From CAYSRC01 sp964446385 (GTDB taxonomy: Bacteria; Bacillota; Clostridia; Oscillospirales; Ruminococcaceae): 64,000 nt of DNA. The position numbers and the translations under genes are program-made. The stretch is taken from NCBI GenBank assembly GCA_964446385.1, contig CAYUOH010000003.1, positions 1 through 64,000 of the forward strand, given 5' to 3'. The notes below the pieces were generated by a model. That model was not told where the DNA came from. It saw only the letters and a program-made list of their open reading frames with translations, and ran no database searches. Positions 24,936-33,223 of this stretch are shown in pieces. Each line of letters starts with the position of its first letter. Within the stretch, counting starts at the first letter, position 1.

Positions 24936-26363
24936 TTAAGCTTCCGAAACAACCGCATCTGCACCAGCGGAAGCTTCAATTATATTTAAACTGCGTCTCT
25001 GGAAGATGAATGCGATAATCATTCCGAGAACCCAGGATATCAGCATGGAGAGGAAAAGGCCCTCAGGACGTCCGTTGGGGAAAGCCTCGTCGGCAGAATT
25101 GCGGACTATAAGATAAGCGATAGGCAAACGGAGAATAACCTGTGTAAATATACCTATCCACATCGGGGTCTTGGTGTCACCTACGCCGCGCATGAATGCG
25201 TAGAGCGTCTGGCTTACGCCCATGCAGATATATCCAAATGCAAGTATGCGGAGCATCTTGCATGCAAGATCAACAATAGCATCGGTCTCGGTAAAGAAGT
25301 ATGCAAGTCCTCTTCCAAAAACCAGAATGCCGGCAGTCAACACTGTGGAAGTAATCAAGGCAATAATCATGCACTGCTTTGAACCGAGACGAAGCCTTTC
25401 GTAACGGCGTGCACCGAAGTTCTGCCCTGCGAATGTGGTCATGGCAGCGCCGATTGAGAAGGAAGGCATCATTGCAAAGCTGTCGACACGCATTACGACA
25501 ACGTTACATGCCATAACCATTGGACCCATGCTGTTGGTAAGAGATTGTACCAGTATGGAGGACATTGCGAAGATGGCCTGACTGATACCGCTGGGAACTC
25601 CGAGACTGATTATTCCTTTGGTAACATCTTTGTCAAGCTTGAGATACTTGACGCCCATATCGAAAAGATGCCTCATCTTAAAAAACTTGATAACGCACAG
25701 AACACTTGAAACAATCTGTGAAATTATAGTAGCAAGCGCGACTCCGAAAACACCGAGGCCTAGACTTGCAACAAAGTAAATATCAAGGAAGATGTTGAGT
25801 ATCGTGCTGACAAGCAGGAATACCAGGGCTGAGACGCTGTCTCCCATGCCACGCAGAATACCGGAAAATATATTATAATAGATACTACCTGTAATTCCTA
25901 AAAACAGTACAGTAAGATACTGCTGTGACCAGTTGTAGATGTCGCCCTCAGGGGTATTCATAACCCCTAGAAGGGTACGTCCGCCGAATAGAGGAACGCG
26001 CGTAAGAACCAGCCCGATCAGGGATGTAAGAATAGAAGCAATTAATGTAAGTGTAATAACGTTGCCGATTACTCGGGAAAGTCCTTCACGGTCTTTTGCA
26101 CCGAAACGCTGGGAAACAAGTATGCCGGCGCCGGTCGCTACACCCATAAAAAGAACAAAAACCATCATGAGGATAGGGCCGGACGCACCAACGGCGCTAA
26201 GAGCGTCATCGCCTATATATTTCCCGACAACGATAGTATCAACTGTATTGTAGAGCTGCTGCGCAATGTTACCGATCAACATTGGGATCGCAAGCTCAAG
26301 GATACGTTTCCAAGGAGTACCGACTGTAACATCCCTGGCAGAGAAAAGTGTTTTAAGACTCAT
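24936..26363 (-). CDS. MATE-family efflux transporter
   Basis: 475 residues with about 12 membrane segments and the family signature LAIPMLIGNIAQQLYNTVDTIVVGKY. Mid-protein repeat: LGVPSGISQAIFAMSS. The loop GILRGMGDSVSA and FMRGVGDTKTPMW are typical. It is of the same general family as the gene at 19248, but the two look like separate subfamilies rather than recent duplicates. Start ATG 26363 with GGAG about 6 bp upstream. The promoter carries a perfect palindrome at 26400-26417, so a local repressor probably controls it. Confidence 0.9.
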   Translation of the reverse strand: MSLKTLFSARDVTVGTPWKRILELAIPMLIGNIAQQLYNTVDTIVVGKYIGDDALSAVGASGPILMMVFVLFMGVATGAGILVSQRFGAKDREGLSRVIGNVITLTLIASILTSLIGLVLTRVPLFGGRTLLGVMNTPEGDIYNWSQQYLTVLFLGITGSIYYNIFSGILRGMGDSVSALVFLLVSTILNIFLDIYFVASLGLGVFGVALATIISQIVSSVLCVIKFFKMRHLFDMGVKYLKLDKDVTKGIISLGVPSGISQAIFAMSSILVQSLTNSMGPMVMACNVVVMRVDSFAMMPSFSIGAAMTTFAGQNFGARRYERLRLGSKQCMIIALITSTVLTAGILVFGRGLAYFFTETDAIVDLACKMLRILAFGYICMGVSQTLYAFMRGVGDTKTPMWIGIFTQVILRLPIAYLIVRNSADEAFPNGRPEGLFLSMLISWVLGMIIAFIFQRRSLNIIEASAGADAVVSEA

Positions 26364-26399
26364 ATATTCTCCTATAAAGCATTAAGTTTTGTTCAACCG

Positions 26400-26417
26400 A
26401 TTTAACACCTGTTAAAT
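26400..26417. promoter_or_regulatory. Operator-like palindrome at the MATE promoter
   Basis: ATTTAACA-CC-TGTTAAAT, a perfect 8-2-8 inverted repeat overlapping the -10 and the expected transcription start. It looks like a TetR- or MarR-type repressor site; no cognate regulator is adjacent. Confidence 0.55.
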
Positions 26418-26444
26418 TATAACACTTAAGTTTGAGTAATTGAA
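26416..26444 (-). promoter_or_regulatory. Promoter of the second MATE gene
   Basis: On the - strand TTCAAT (26439-26444), 17 bp, TATAAT (26416-26421), with an extended TG before the -10. Confidence 0.65.
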
Positions 26445-26487
26445 CAAATATTCACAACCTATTTTGTAACAATTGCACATATACATT

Positions 26488-26517
26488 AAAACGCCGGGAG
26501 AAATATCCCGGCGTTTT
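26488..26517. terminator. Intrinsic terminator
   Basis: AAAACGCCGGGA (26488-26499) pairs with TCCCGGCGTTTT (26506-26517) around GAAATA. It follows the zinc-ribbon gene on the - strand. Confidence 0.85.
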
Positions 26518-26541
26518 GATTTTGAAATAATAACAGACTAA

Positions 26542-26823
26542 TTAGTTCTGGGCTTCTTTCATCTTTGCAAAGCATTCGCTGCAGTAAACGGGACGGTCAT
26601 CACGAGGCTTGAATGGAACCTTGGCCTCTCCGCCACAGCCAGCGCATACAGCTTTGTACATCTCACGGCCGGAACGGACTGCGTTTTTGCGTGAGTCACG
26701 GCACTCTTTACAGCGCTGGGGCTCGTTTTCAAAACCGCGGCTGGCGTAGAATTCCTGCTCGCCTGCGGTAAAAACGAATTCTTTGCCGCAATCTTTGCAT
26801 ACTAGGGTCTTGTCTTTGTACAT
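26542..26823 (-). CDS. Small double zinc-ribbon protein
   Basis: 93 residues with four CxxC pairs: VCKDCGKEF, RCKECRDSR, VCAGCGGEA and YCSECFAK, forming two zinc ribbons linked by a basic stretch. The first half, with EFVFTAGEQEFYASRGFENEPQRC, is a recognisable conserved domain of small zinc-ribbon proteins found across Clostridia. Its function is not established; nucleic-acid binding is likely from the fold. Start ATG 26823 with AAGGAG 8 bp upstream. It may be transcribed with the sigma factor gene 52 bp upstream. Confidence 0.85.
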   Translation of the reverse strand: MYKDKTLVCKDCGKEFVFTAGEQEFYASRGFENEPQRCKECRDSRKNAVRSGREMYKAVCAGCGGEAKVPFKPRDDRPVYCSECFAKMKEAQN

Positions 26824-26875
26824 GGGTAAGTCTCCTTAAAAAATGGGTGGTAATATTTTGCAACGCCGTACAGGC

Positions 26876-27373
26876 CTATTGCACAGATTGAAGTTTACGC
26901 CGGACACGAACCAGCGCGTTGTCGACCGACTTCCGTTCTATACCGAGGGCTGAAGATATATCGGCATAACTGTAGCCTGAAAGCTGCAGAGCCAGCACTT
27001 TTCGTTCAAGAGCGGACAGAGAAAGACGAATTTCGGAAAGAAGCCTTTCGTACCCCTCACGTTCTACCAGAACATCGGAAGGATCGCCTCCTGATGGAAG
27101 TTCCGTTTCCGGAGTGTCGTAAATAGAGCTGTAGTCCCGAAGAGGGATATTTTTACCGGCATTAGCCGAACGAACGGCGGAAAGCATACGGTTGTTAATG
27201 CACGCGGCAGCATAAGCTCCGAAAGGGACCCTGCGTGAGCTGTCGTAGGTGCGGAGAGCATCGTAAAGAGCCAGCAGACCCTCTTGGGATAAATCCTCTG
27301 CCTCGGCGCCGTATGTTGCCAGAGCCGTAGCACGGCTTTTGATATAATTAAGGTAGTATGTATCGTCGGTCAT
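26876..27373 (-). CDS. Short sigma-70 family factor (SigH-like)
   Basis: 165 residues. Region 2: AEDLSQEGLLALYDALRTYD followed by FGAYAAACINNRMLSAVR, the -10 recognition and core-binding helices. Region 4: LSALERKVLALQLSGYSYADISSALG followed by KSVDNALVRVRRKL. It resembles the SigH (sigma-30) group but is about 30-40 residues shorter at the N-terminus. Start ATG 27373 has no evident SD; no better start is visible. It has its own promoter (27419-27448) and an unusual hairpin just upstream. No anti-sigma gene is adjacent. Target promoters cannot be deduced. Confidence 0.8.
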   Translation of the reverse strand: MTDDTYYLNYIKSRATALATYGAEAEDLSQEGLLALYDALRTYDSSRRVPFGAYAAACINNRMLSAVRSANAGKNIPLRDYSSIYDTPETELPSGGDPSDVLVEREGYERLLSEIRLSLSALERKVLALQLSGYSYADISSALGIERKSVDNALVRVRRKLQSVQ

Positions 27374-27418
27374 TGGCGAATAGAATAAAACATTTTACAA
27401 TAAAACCCTAGCTCTTAT

Positions 27419-27448
27419 ATTATATTGTTTACTCAAGAAATTTGTCAA
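27419..27448 (-). promoter_or_regulatory. Promoter of the sigma factor gene
   Basis: On the - strand TTGACA (27443-27448), 18 bp, TATAAT (27419-27424). Confidence 0.7.
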
Positions 27449-27460
27449 TTACAATATATC

Positions 27461-27499
27461 ACATCCGTTTTACATTTTTTGTAAAACGGATGTTTTTTT
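27461..27499 (+). terminator. Perfect hairpin with T-run on the + strand
   Basis: ACATCCGTTTTAC (27461-27473) pairs perfectly with GTAAAACGGATGT (27481-27493), and a T-run (27493-27499) follows on the + strand only. Both flanking genes are on the - strand, so the polarity is opposite to what a transketolase terminator would need. It could end an antisense transcript, act as a weak - strand terminator, or be an operator next to the sigma promoter. Confidence 0.5.
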
Positions 27500-27534
27500 A
27501 TGTATTTTGTAATTTTACAGTAAAAAACGATATA

Positions 27535-28458
27535 TTACAGGATTTCTTTTGCCTGTGAAACAACACGGTCAACAGAAAGACCATACTCTTCAAGAAGAGC
27601 GGGAATCTTACCGGACTGGCCGAATCTGTCCTGAATACCGATTTTCTTGAATTTGCAGTTTACATTGCCCATAAGGACCTCTGCAACCGCATCACCAAGA
27701 CCGCCGATTACGCTGTGGTCTTCAGCAGTGAGAACTTTTCCGCATTTCTCTGCATAAGCAAGAACCGTTTCACGATCGATAGGCTTGATTGTATGAACAT
27801 TTACAACGGCCGCGCTCTTGCCTTCGCCTGCGAGAATTTCGGCCGCCTTCAGGCACTGGTCAACCATGTATCCACATGCGAAGAATACGACGTCTGTACC
27901 ATCGCGGAGTACGTTTGCCTTGCCTATTTCAAAAGGCTGATCAGGAATAATTGGCTGTGCAGGACGGCTGAAACGGAGATACATGGGACCTTCAAATTCG
28001 GCAGCGGCCATAACAGCCTTTTTAGACTGGTTTGCATCACTTGGGACAACTATCGTCATGCCGGGAATAACGCGCATGAGTGCCAGATCTTCGATGCTTT
28101 GATGGCTTGCTCCATCCTCACCGACAGTAATGCCGGCATGTGTGCAGGCAAGCTTCACGTTTAGGTGGGGATATCCGACGGCGTTGCGGACAACTTCGTA
28201 CGCACGGCCTGTGCCGAACAAAGCAAAAGTACTTACGAAGGGAATAAAGCCCATGGAGCAGAGACCTGCTGAAAGGCCTACAAGATCGTTCTCGGCTATG
28301 CCGGCCTCAAAAAAGCGGTCGGGATATGCTGCACGGAAGCCTTTTGTATATGTGGCCGAAGAAAGATCAGCGTCGAGAACAACAACATGGTCATTAACTG
28401 CGCCAAGCTCGACAAGAGCCTCACCGTATGCGGCGCGGGTAGCTTTGCTGTCTGCCAT
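27535..28458 (-). CDS. Transketolase, C-terminal subunit
   Basis: 307 residues covering the pyrimidine-binding and C-terminal domains of transketolase: DADLSSATYTKGF, FFEAGIAENDLVGLSAGL, GEDGASHQSIEDLALMR, LRFSRPAQP, and a C-terminal transketolase domain with TAEDHSVIGGLGDAVAEVL. It acts with the separate N-terminal subunit encoded immediately upstream (5 bp between stop and start) to transfer C2 units in the pentose phosphate pathway. The split form is common in Clostridia and archaea. Start ATG 28458 with GGAGG about 9 bp upstream, inside the end of the preceding gene. Confidence 0.93.
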   Translation of the reverse strand: MADSKATRAAYGEALVELGAVNDHVVVLDADLSSATYTKGFRAAYPDRFFEAGIAENDLVGLSAGLCSMGFIPFVSTFALFGTGRAYEVVRNAVGYPHLNVKLACTHAGITVGEDGASHQSIEDLALMRVIPGMTIVVPSDANQSKKAVMAAAEFEGPMYLRFSRPAQPIIPDQPFEIGKANVLRDGTDVVFFACGYMVDQCLKAAEILAGEGKSAAVVNVHTIKPIDRETVLAYAEKCGKVLTAEDHSVIGGLGDAVAEVLMGNVNCKFKKIGIQDRFGQSGKIPALLEEYGLSVDRVVSQAKEIL

Positions 28459-28463
28459 AACTG

Positions 28464-29276
28464 TTATACCTCCAATTCGCTGAGGGCCTGAAGACGCTGC
28501 TCGTTATTGGGAGCGGTGCCGTGCCAGCCAACTTGATTTTCCATATAGCTTACACCCTTGCCCTTTACTGTGTGGGCAAGAATGCAGCGTGGTTTGCCGG
28601 GATCTGCGGGAGTATTGAAAGCGGCAAGAACCTGATCCATATCGTTGCCATCGGCAACTTCGATTACCTTTAAACCGAAAGCATGAACCTTGGCGGCAAG
28701 ATCACCGAGAGACATAATTTCGTCGTTTGAGCCGTCAATCTGAAGTCCGTTGTTATCGATGATAACGGTGAAATTGTCAAGCTTGTAATGTGCGGCGGCC
28801 ATCATAGCCTCCCAGACCAAACCTTCCTGGCACTCACCGTCACCGATAATGGTATAAACCTTGATGTCGTTCTTTTTAATCTTGGCACCGAGAGCCATAC
28901 CGCAGGCAATGCTTATGCCCTGGCCAAGACTTCCACTGCAAGCGTCAACGCCGGGAACGGTCTTAGAGGATGGGTGGCCCTGAAGGATTCTGCCAAACTG
29001 ACGGAAACCGCTGAGCTCGGATTCAGGGAAAAAACCGCGCTCACATAGTGTACCGTAAAGACCCGGACTGATATGACCCTTGGAGAGGACAAAGCGGTCA
29101 CGATCCTCTTTCTTTGGGTTTTTCGGGTCAATGTTCATCTGTTTGAAATAGAGCGCTACCAGCAGCTCTGTGGCGGAAAGGCTTCCGCCCGGATGACCGC
29201 TTGCGGCATCGGCACACATATTGATAATATTGCGTCGAACCTTGGTACAAACGGTTTTAAGTTCCTGTGTATCCAT
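28464..29276 (-). CDS. Transketolase, N-terminal (TPP-binding) subunit
   Basis: 270 residues with the thiamine diphosphate domain: SGHPGGSLSATELLVALYF, DRFVLSKGHISPGLYGTL, the GDG motif in IIGDGECQEGLVWEAMMAAAHY followed by FTVIIDNNGLQIDG, and the terminal HTVKGKGVSYMEN. Together with the C-terminal subunit it makes a complete enzyme. Start ATG 29276 with GGAGG 5 bp upstream. It lies 67 bp downstream of the parvulin gene with no clear terminator between, so read-through is possible. Confidence 0.93.
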   Translation of the reverse strand: MDTQELKTVCTKVRRNIINMCADAASGHPGGSLSATELLVALYFKQMNIDPKNPKKEDRDRFVLSKGHISPGLYGTLCERGFFPESELSGFRQFGRILQGHPSSKTVPGVDACSGSLGQGISIACGMALGAKIKKNDIKVYTIIGDGECQEGLVWEAMMAAAHYKLDNFTVIIDNNGLQIDGSNDEIMSLGDLAAKVHAFGLKVIEVADGNDMDQVLAAFNTPADPGKPRCILAHTVKGKGVSYMENQVGWHGTAPNNEQRLQALSELEV

Positions 29277-29343
29277 TATTTCCTCCGTAAAAATTAACCT
29301 ACTAAAATAAATACCTTAAAAGTGGTACTATTTTCATGAATTG

Positions 29344-30489
29344 TTATTGCTCGGCTTCACGGGACTTTATTTCATCGATAGCTTCCTTGAAAGGATTATA
29401 CAGTTTTGAAATATCGATGGAGTCATAATTCGGGCCGTTATCAAGATAGCGGATATAATCAAGATCTGATATTGTTTGCGCTATCCGATAGTTGACAATA
29501 GGACCTGTGCCGATCTGCTCGTATATCATATCGAGCGTCGGATTGATGCGTTTAATAATATGGTAACCGAAATCCGTTTCGACAATGCCACTTATTTTCC
29601 CTACCTCGAGCGCACGTGCGGAGTTCTCGTATTCCTCTACCATATCGCCCTTTGTACCCACATAGCCGTTGGAATACGTAACAAGACCCGGGTCTTCGGA
29701 ATATTCGTTCATCAACATGTCAAAATCTTCGCCGTCATTCAAACGTTCAAGAATTGACTCGGCCAAGGCTTTCTTTTCGGCATCCTCCGTATCGTCGGCG
29801 CCGTGAAGAATAAGAATGTGTTTGGTTGCGTATCCGTCCGCCTCATCAAAATAAGACTGCATTTCCTCGTCTGTAACCTGAGCAAACGTGCTTTCCTCGG
29901 AATAGACGTAATCTACAAGTTTGTCACGGATAATCTGCTGCTTCAGAATTTTTTCAAGGACCGCAGGTGTAAGGCATTCGATGGTGAGATAATCGTCAAA
30001 TTCCATCTCGGCTTCTTGTTCGGCGCGGAATTCGTCATATTTCGCCTGGTACTCTTCGTCGGTAATGTCGGCAAGCTTAAAACCTTCATATTCAGCCCAG
30101 TAAACAAGATCGTAGTTGTTAACAATCTGCTCGTAAACGTAGGTCTTTACTTCGTCTTTCTCTTCAGGATGATTTTCCCAGTAATCGGGATCCTGATCCT
30201 CGCATGCCATCTTGTAATACAGGATATAGTAACGGTATTCGTCGGGATCGATTTCGTAGGAATAAACGGAAAAGACTGGGTCGTCAAGTTCCTCTTTACG
30301 GGGAGCCTTGTTCTTTATCGAAAATACCGCACTTACTTTTTCTGCAATGGCGTCAAATGTATCGGGGGCAAACATACTGAGTGCAAGAACCGCAGCAGCC
30401 ATAATAAGTAGAACGGCAAGAATAATGATAATCGGACTGCCCTTCTTCTGTTTCTTTTCTTTTACAATATTCTCTTTATTTTCATCCAT
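29344..30489 (-). CDS. Membrane-anchored parvulin-type peptidyl-prolyl isomerase
   Basis: 381 residues: a basic, charged N-terminus, one membrane segment (about 18-42, SPIIIILAVLLIMAAAVLALS), an acidic helical region of SurA/PrsA N-domain type, and a PpiC rotamase domain (about 225-330) with TKHILILHG, MLMNEYSEDPG, NGYVGTKGDM and TDFGYHIIKRI. It would be anchored with the foldase outside the membrane, helping secreted proteins fold, like PrsA, although it has a transmembrane anchor and no lipobox Cys. The protein is very acidic. Start ATG 30489, AGAGG about 11 bp upstream. Confidence 0.88.
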   Translation of the reverse strand: MDENKENIVKEKKQKKGSPIIIILAVLLIMAAAVLALSMFAPDTFDAIAEKVSAVFSIKNKAPRKEELDDPVFSVYSYEIDPDEYRYYILYYKMACEDQDPDYWENHPEEKDEVKTYVYEQIVNNYDLVYWAEYEGFKLADITDEEYQAKYDEFRAEQEAEMEFDDYLTIECLTPAVLEKILKQQIIRDKLVDYVYSEESTFAQVTDEEMQSYFDEADGYATKHILILHGADDTEDAEKKALAESILERLNDGEDFDMLMNEYSEDPGLVTYSNGYVGTKGDMVEEYENSARALEVGKISGIVETDFGYHIIKRINPTLDMIYEQIGTGPIVNYRIAQTISDLDYIRYLDNGPNYDSIDISKLYNPFKEAIDEIKSREAEQ

Positions 30490-30539
30490 TAAGATTAAAC
30501 CTCTTTATTAATTGCTTTCTTTTATGTAAATGCTATATT

Positions 30540-30568
30540 ATTATACCAAAAGAAAGCATGTTCAACAA
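30540..30568 (-). promoter_or_regulatory. Promoter of the parvulin gene
   Basis: On the - strand TTGTTG (30563-30568), 17 bp, TATAAT (30540-30545). Confidence 0.6.
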
Positions 30569-30613
30569 CCTTAATTTGGCTTATTAATCTTTGACTAATC
30601 ATGGTACAGAAAT

Positions 30614-31504
30614 ATGAAGAAATTACTGATTATCGGAAATCCTTTCTCCGGACACGGAGCGTTTAAAAACTGTCTTGCTGACATCGTCACAGCCTTATGT
30701 GCGGATGATTATTCCGTTGAGGTCCGGGTTACATTAAACCCCGGGGATGCCCGAGAATACACCAGCATGTACGGTGATAACTTCGACAGAATCGTTGTAT
30801 GCGGAGGAGACGGTACCGTAAACAGTGTTATCAACGGAATAATGACTCTTGAACACAAGCCGGAAATTTCAATTATTCCTATGGGTACCACGAACGACTA
30901 CGCATACAGTCTGGGCATTCCCTCCTCCACACAGGGCGCAATTATAAAAACAGTAAAAGGAATTCCATTTAACATAGACCTTGGTCTGTTCAATGAACAG
31001 TATTTCGCTTACGTTGCAGCTTTCGGCGTTTTCTCACGCGTTACATATGAAACCCCGCAGGAAGTTAAAAATGTTCTGGGACGAACAGCCTACGTTTTGA
31101 GCGGGATAAAGGAATTCCCTCTCAAAACGACTCATCTGCGATTAAGCTGGCCAGGCGGAGAGGAAGAGGGTGATTATCTGCTCGGACTTTTCACCAACTC
31201 GATTTCGGTCGGCGGTTTTCACTCACTGTTCAATGGAGCCAAACTGGATGACGGTATGCTCGAGGTTACTCTGATAAAAGAACCCAAGAACTTTATCGAC
31301 GTCCAAGGAATTATCGAAGTTCTGTTGGAAATAAAGACTCTTGATGAACTTAATGGTAATTTCATTACCAGTATTTCAACACCCGAAATAACTGTTGAAT
31401 CCGACTCTCCAGTCGCATGGGCTCTTGACGGTGAAAGCGGAGGAAGTTTCAATAAAGTGAGCATTAAAAACGTTCACAAAGGCATGACGATAATTAAAGG
31501 GTAA
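30614..31504 (+). CDS. Diacylglycerol kinase-family lipid kinase
   Basis: 296 residues of the DgkB/YegS family: IIGNPFSGHGAF at the N-terminus (NPxSG), IVVCGGDGTVNSVING (nucleotide loop GGDGT, about residues 63-68), IPMGTTNDYAYSLG, and the C-terminal domain with DDGMLEVTLIKEP. It phosphorylates a membrane lipid, most often diacylglycerol, for recycling into phospholipid synthesis. The start ATG 30614 lacks a strong SD. The carboxylesterase follows 80 bp downstream on the same strand with no clear terminator in between. Confidence 0.88.
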   Translation: MKKLLIIGNPFSGHGAFKNCLADIVTALCADDYSVEVRVTLNPGDAREYTSMYGDNFDRIVVCGGDGTVNSVINGIMTLEHKPEISIIPMGTTNDYAYSLGIPSSTQGAIIKTVKGIPFNIDLGLFNEQYFAYVAAFGVFSRVTYETPQEVKNVLGRTAYVLSGIKEFPLKTTHLRLSWPGGEEEGDYLLGLFTNSISVGGFHSLFNGAKLDDGMLEVTLIKEPKNFIDVQGIIEVLLEIKTLDELNGNFITSISTPEITVESDSPVAWALDGESGGSFNKVSIKNVHKGMTIIKG

Positions 31505-31584
31505 AACGCTGCTTCTATTCCGCAATATACAAATCGGAGCATACCGGTTCAAATATAAAATCATGAAAGGCAGGAGGTTGTATT

Positions 31585-33159
31585 ATGAAGTTCGGTGAAG
31601 GTGTTTTCGGTCATGTAAAAGAAGACAATCCGGTAGTATTCACTGACAAAGGTCCTGTTGTGGGCGAAAAACGCGGCAACGTGTCAATATTCCGCGGTAT
31701 TCCTTACGGAAAGGATACCACTGGTTACCGTTTCCTTGCTCCGGAAGAGCCAGATCCCTGGACAGAAATACGTGATTGTACCAGAAACGGAAATATCTGC
31801 TGGCAGACCGGAACGTCCATCAATATCAATCCCGATGAGGGTGCCCATTTCAGCGGTCAGCATCCTGAACGTTTCGGAGCCGATACCGAAGTAATGAGCG
31901 AAGACTGCCTGGTTGTAAATGTTGTAACGCCCGGTATTGACGATAACAGGCGCGCAGTCCTGTTTTATATCCATGGCGGAGGATATGCAGAGGGTACAGG
32001 TACACTTGCAATAGGTACGGATGATTTCGTAAACGAACAGGACGTAGTAGTCGTCAGTTTAAACCACAGGCTCAACCTTTTCGGTTATATGTATCTCGGC
32101 GACTTTGACCCCAAGTATAAATCAAGCGGAGTATCCGGTATACTCGATATTGTTCTTGCTCTTAAATGGGTTCAGAAGAATATCACTGCTTTCGGCGGAG
32201 ATCCGAAAAAAGTCAGCATTATGGGTGAATCCGGCGGAGGAGGTAAGGTATCAACTCTCCTTGCTATGGAAGCGGCTAAAGGTCTTTTCCGCGGAGCCGT
32301 TGTAGAAAGCGGTTCCATGCCTGTCGCAACCGTTTCCAGATTCGAAGGCACTCAATTGGTAAAGGATTTTCTAAAAGCCGGTGGGTATGATGAAAACGAC
32401 TGGCAGAAACTGCTGACTCTGCCCGCTGCAAGGCTGCTTGAAATAATGAAGAGCACAAGCTTCCGCATCTCTCCTGTTGCCGATGATATCTATCTTAACT
32501 ACAATGCTGATGGTCTACATCATTCAGCAGTTCCAGCAGAGGGTGTCACAATAGTAGTGGGATGCTCCGAGGATGAACTTGCCGGCAAGCGCAAAAAGGA
32601 GCTTTACACCGCAACCGAAGAAAATCTCCGTGATGAACTTCTGAAACCACAGAGAACTTTCGGGCCGATGCATATTCAACTCTGTACGGAAGACAACGTT
32701 GACGCCGTCCTTGATGTGCTTTACAGGACACGTGAAAAGAATCAGGACGCTAACCATCTAATGAACAGGGTTATATCTATCGCCTCCTTCGGAAGCGCCG
32801 TTGCTCAGATGAGAGCGGAGGCATCCAATAAAAATCGCAAAAAGCCCATGTACGCCTATCTTGTAGCTTATGATTCACAGCATCCTATGTATCCGGACGC
32901 GCAAGGAATGAAATATTCCTGGCATACAGCCGATCTTCCGATGCAGCTCAGGATAGTATTGAATCCGGAATCAGACAAAATGTCCCGGACTATGGCCAAT
33001 CATATGGGTGCGTTTCTGCGTACCGGCAATCCATCCTCCGAGGATATGGAGTGGCCTCCATACACAATTGAGGAAAGAAAAACCATGGTTTTCGATGACG
33101 TATGCAAAATTGAGAGAGAACCTCTCGCAGACCTGTACAAGGCATTTTACAACAAATAA
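31585..33159 (+). CDS. Type-B carboxylesterase
   Basis: 524 residues, alpha/beta hydrolase of the carboxylesterase/cholinesterase family. The family start VFRGIPY is seen as IFRGIPYGKDT. The oxyanion hole is YIHGGGYAEGTG, the nucleophile Ser216 lies in MGESGGGGK, and the likely catalytic His is in YSWHTADLPMQ near residue 452. SEDCLVVNVVTP matches the EDCLYLNV motif. No signal peptide is evident, so it is cytoplasmic and the ester substrate is unknown. Start ATG 31585 with GGAGG 8 bp upstream. Confidence 0.9.
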   Translation: MKFGEGVFGHVKEDNPVVFTDKGPVVGEKRGNVSIFRGIPYGKDTTGYRFLAPEEPDPWTEIRDCTRNGNICWQTGTSININPDEGAHFSGQHPERFGADTEVMSEDCLVVNVVTPGIDDNRRAVLFYIHGGGYAEGTGTLAIGTDDFVNEQDVVVVSLNHRLNLFGYMYLGDFDPKYKSSGVSGILDIVLALKWVQKNITAFGGDPKKVSIMGESGGGGKVSTLLAMEAAKGLFRGAVVESGSMPVATVSRFEGTQLVKDFLKAGGYDENDWQKLLTLPAARLLEIMKSTSFRISPVADDIYLNYNADGLHHSAVPAEGVTIVVGCSEDELAGKRKKELYTATEENLRDELLKPQRTFGPMHIQLCTEDNVDAVLDVLYRTREKNQDANHLMNRVISIASFGSAVAQMRAEASNKNRKKPMYAYLVAYDSQHPMYPDAQGMKYSWHTADLPMQLRIVLNPESDKMSRTMANHMGAFLRTGNPSSEDMEWPPYTIEERKTMVFDDVCKIEREPLADLYKAFYNK

Positions 33160-33172
33160 TTAACATGACATT

Positions 33173-33218
33173 AAAAAAACCTCAGTCTGTCATCGAAACA
33201 GACTGAGGTTTTTTTTAT
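33173..33218. terminator. Bidirectional terminator between carboxylesterase and lysA
   Basis: An AACCTCAGTCTGT arm pairs perfectly with ACAGACTGAGGTT around CATCGAA, flanked by A7 on the left and T8 on the right. The genes converge on it. Confidence 0.92.
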
Positions 33219-33223
33219 TACCG

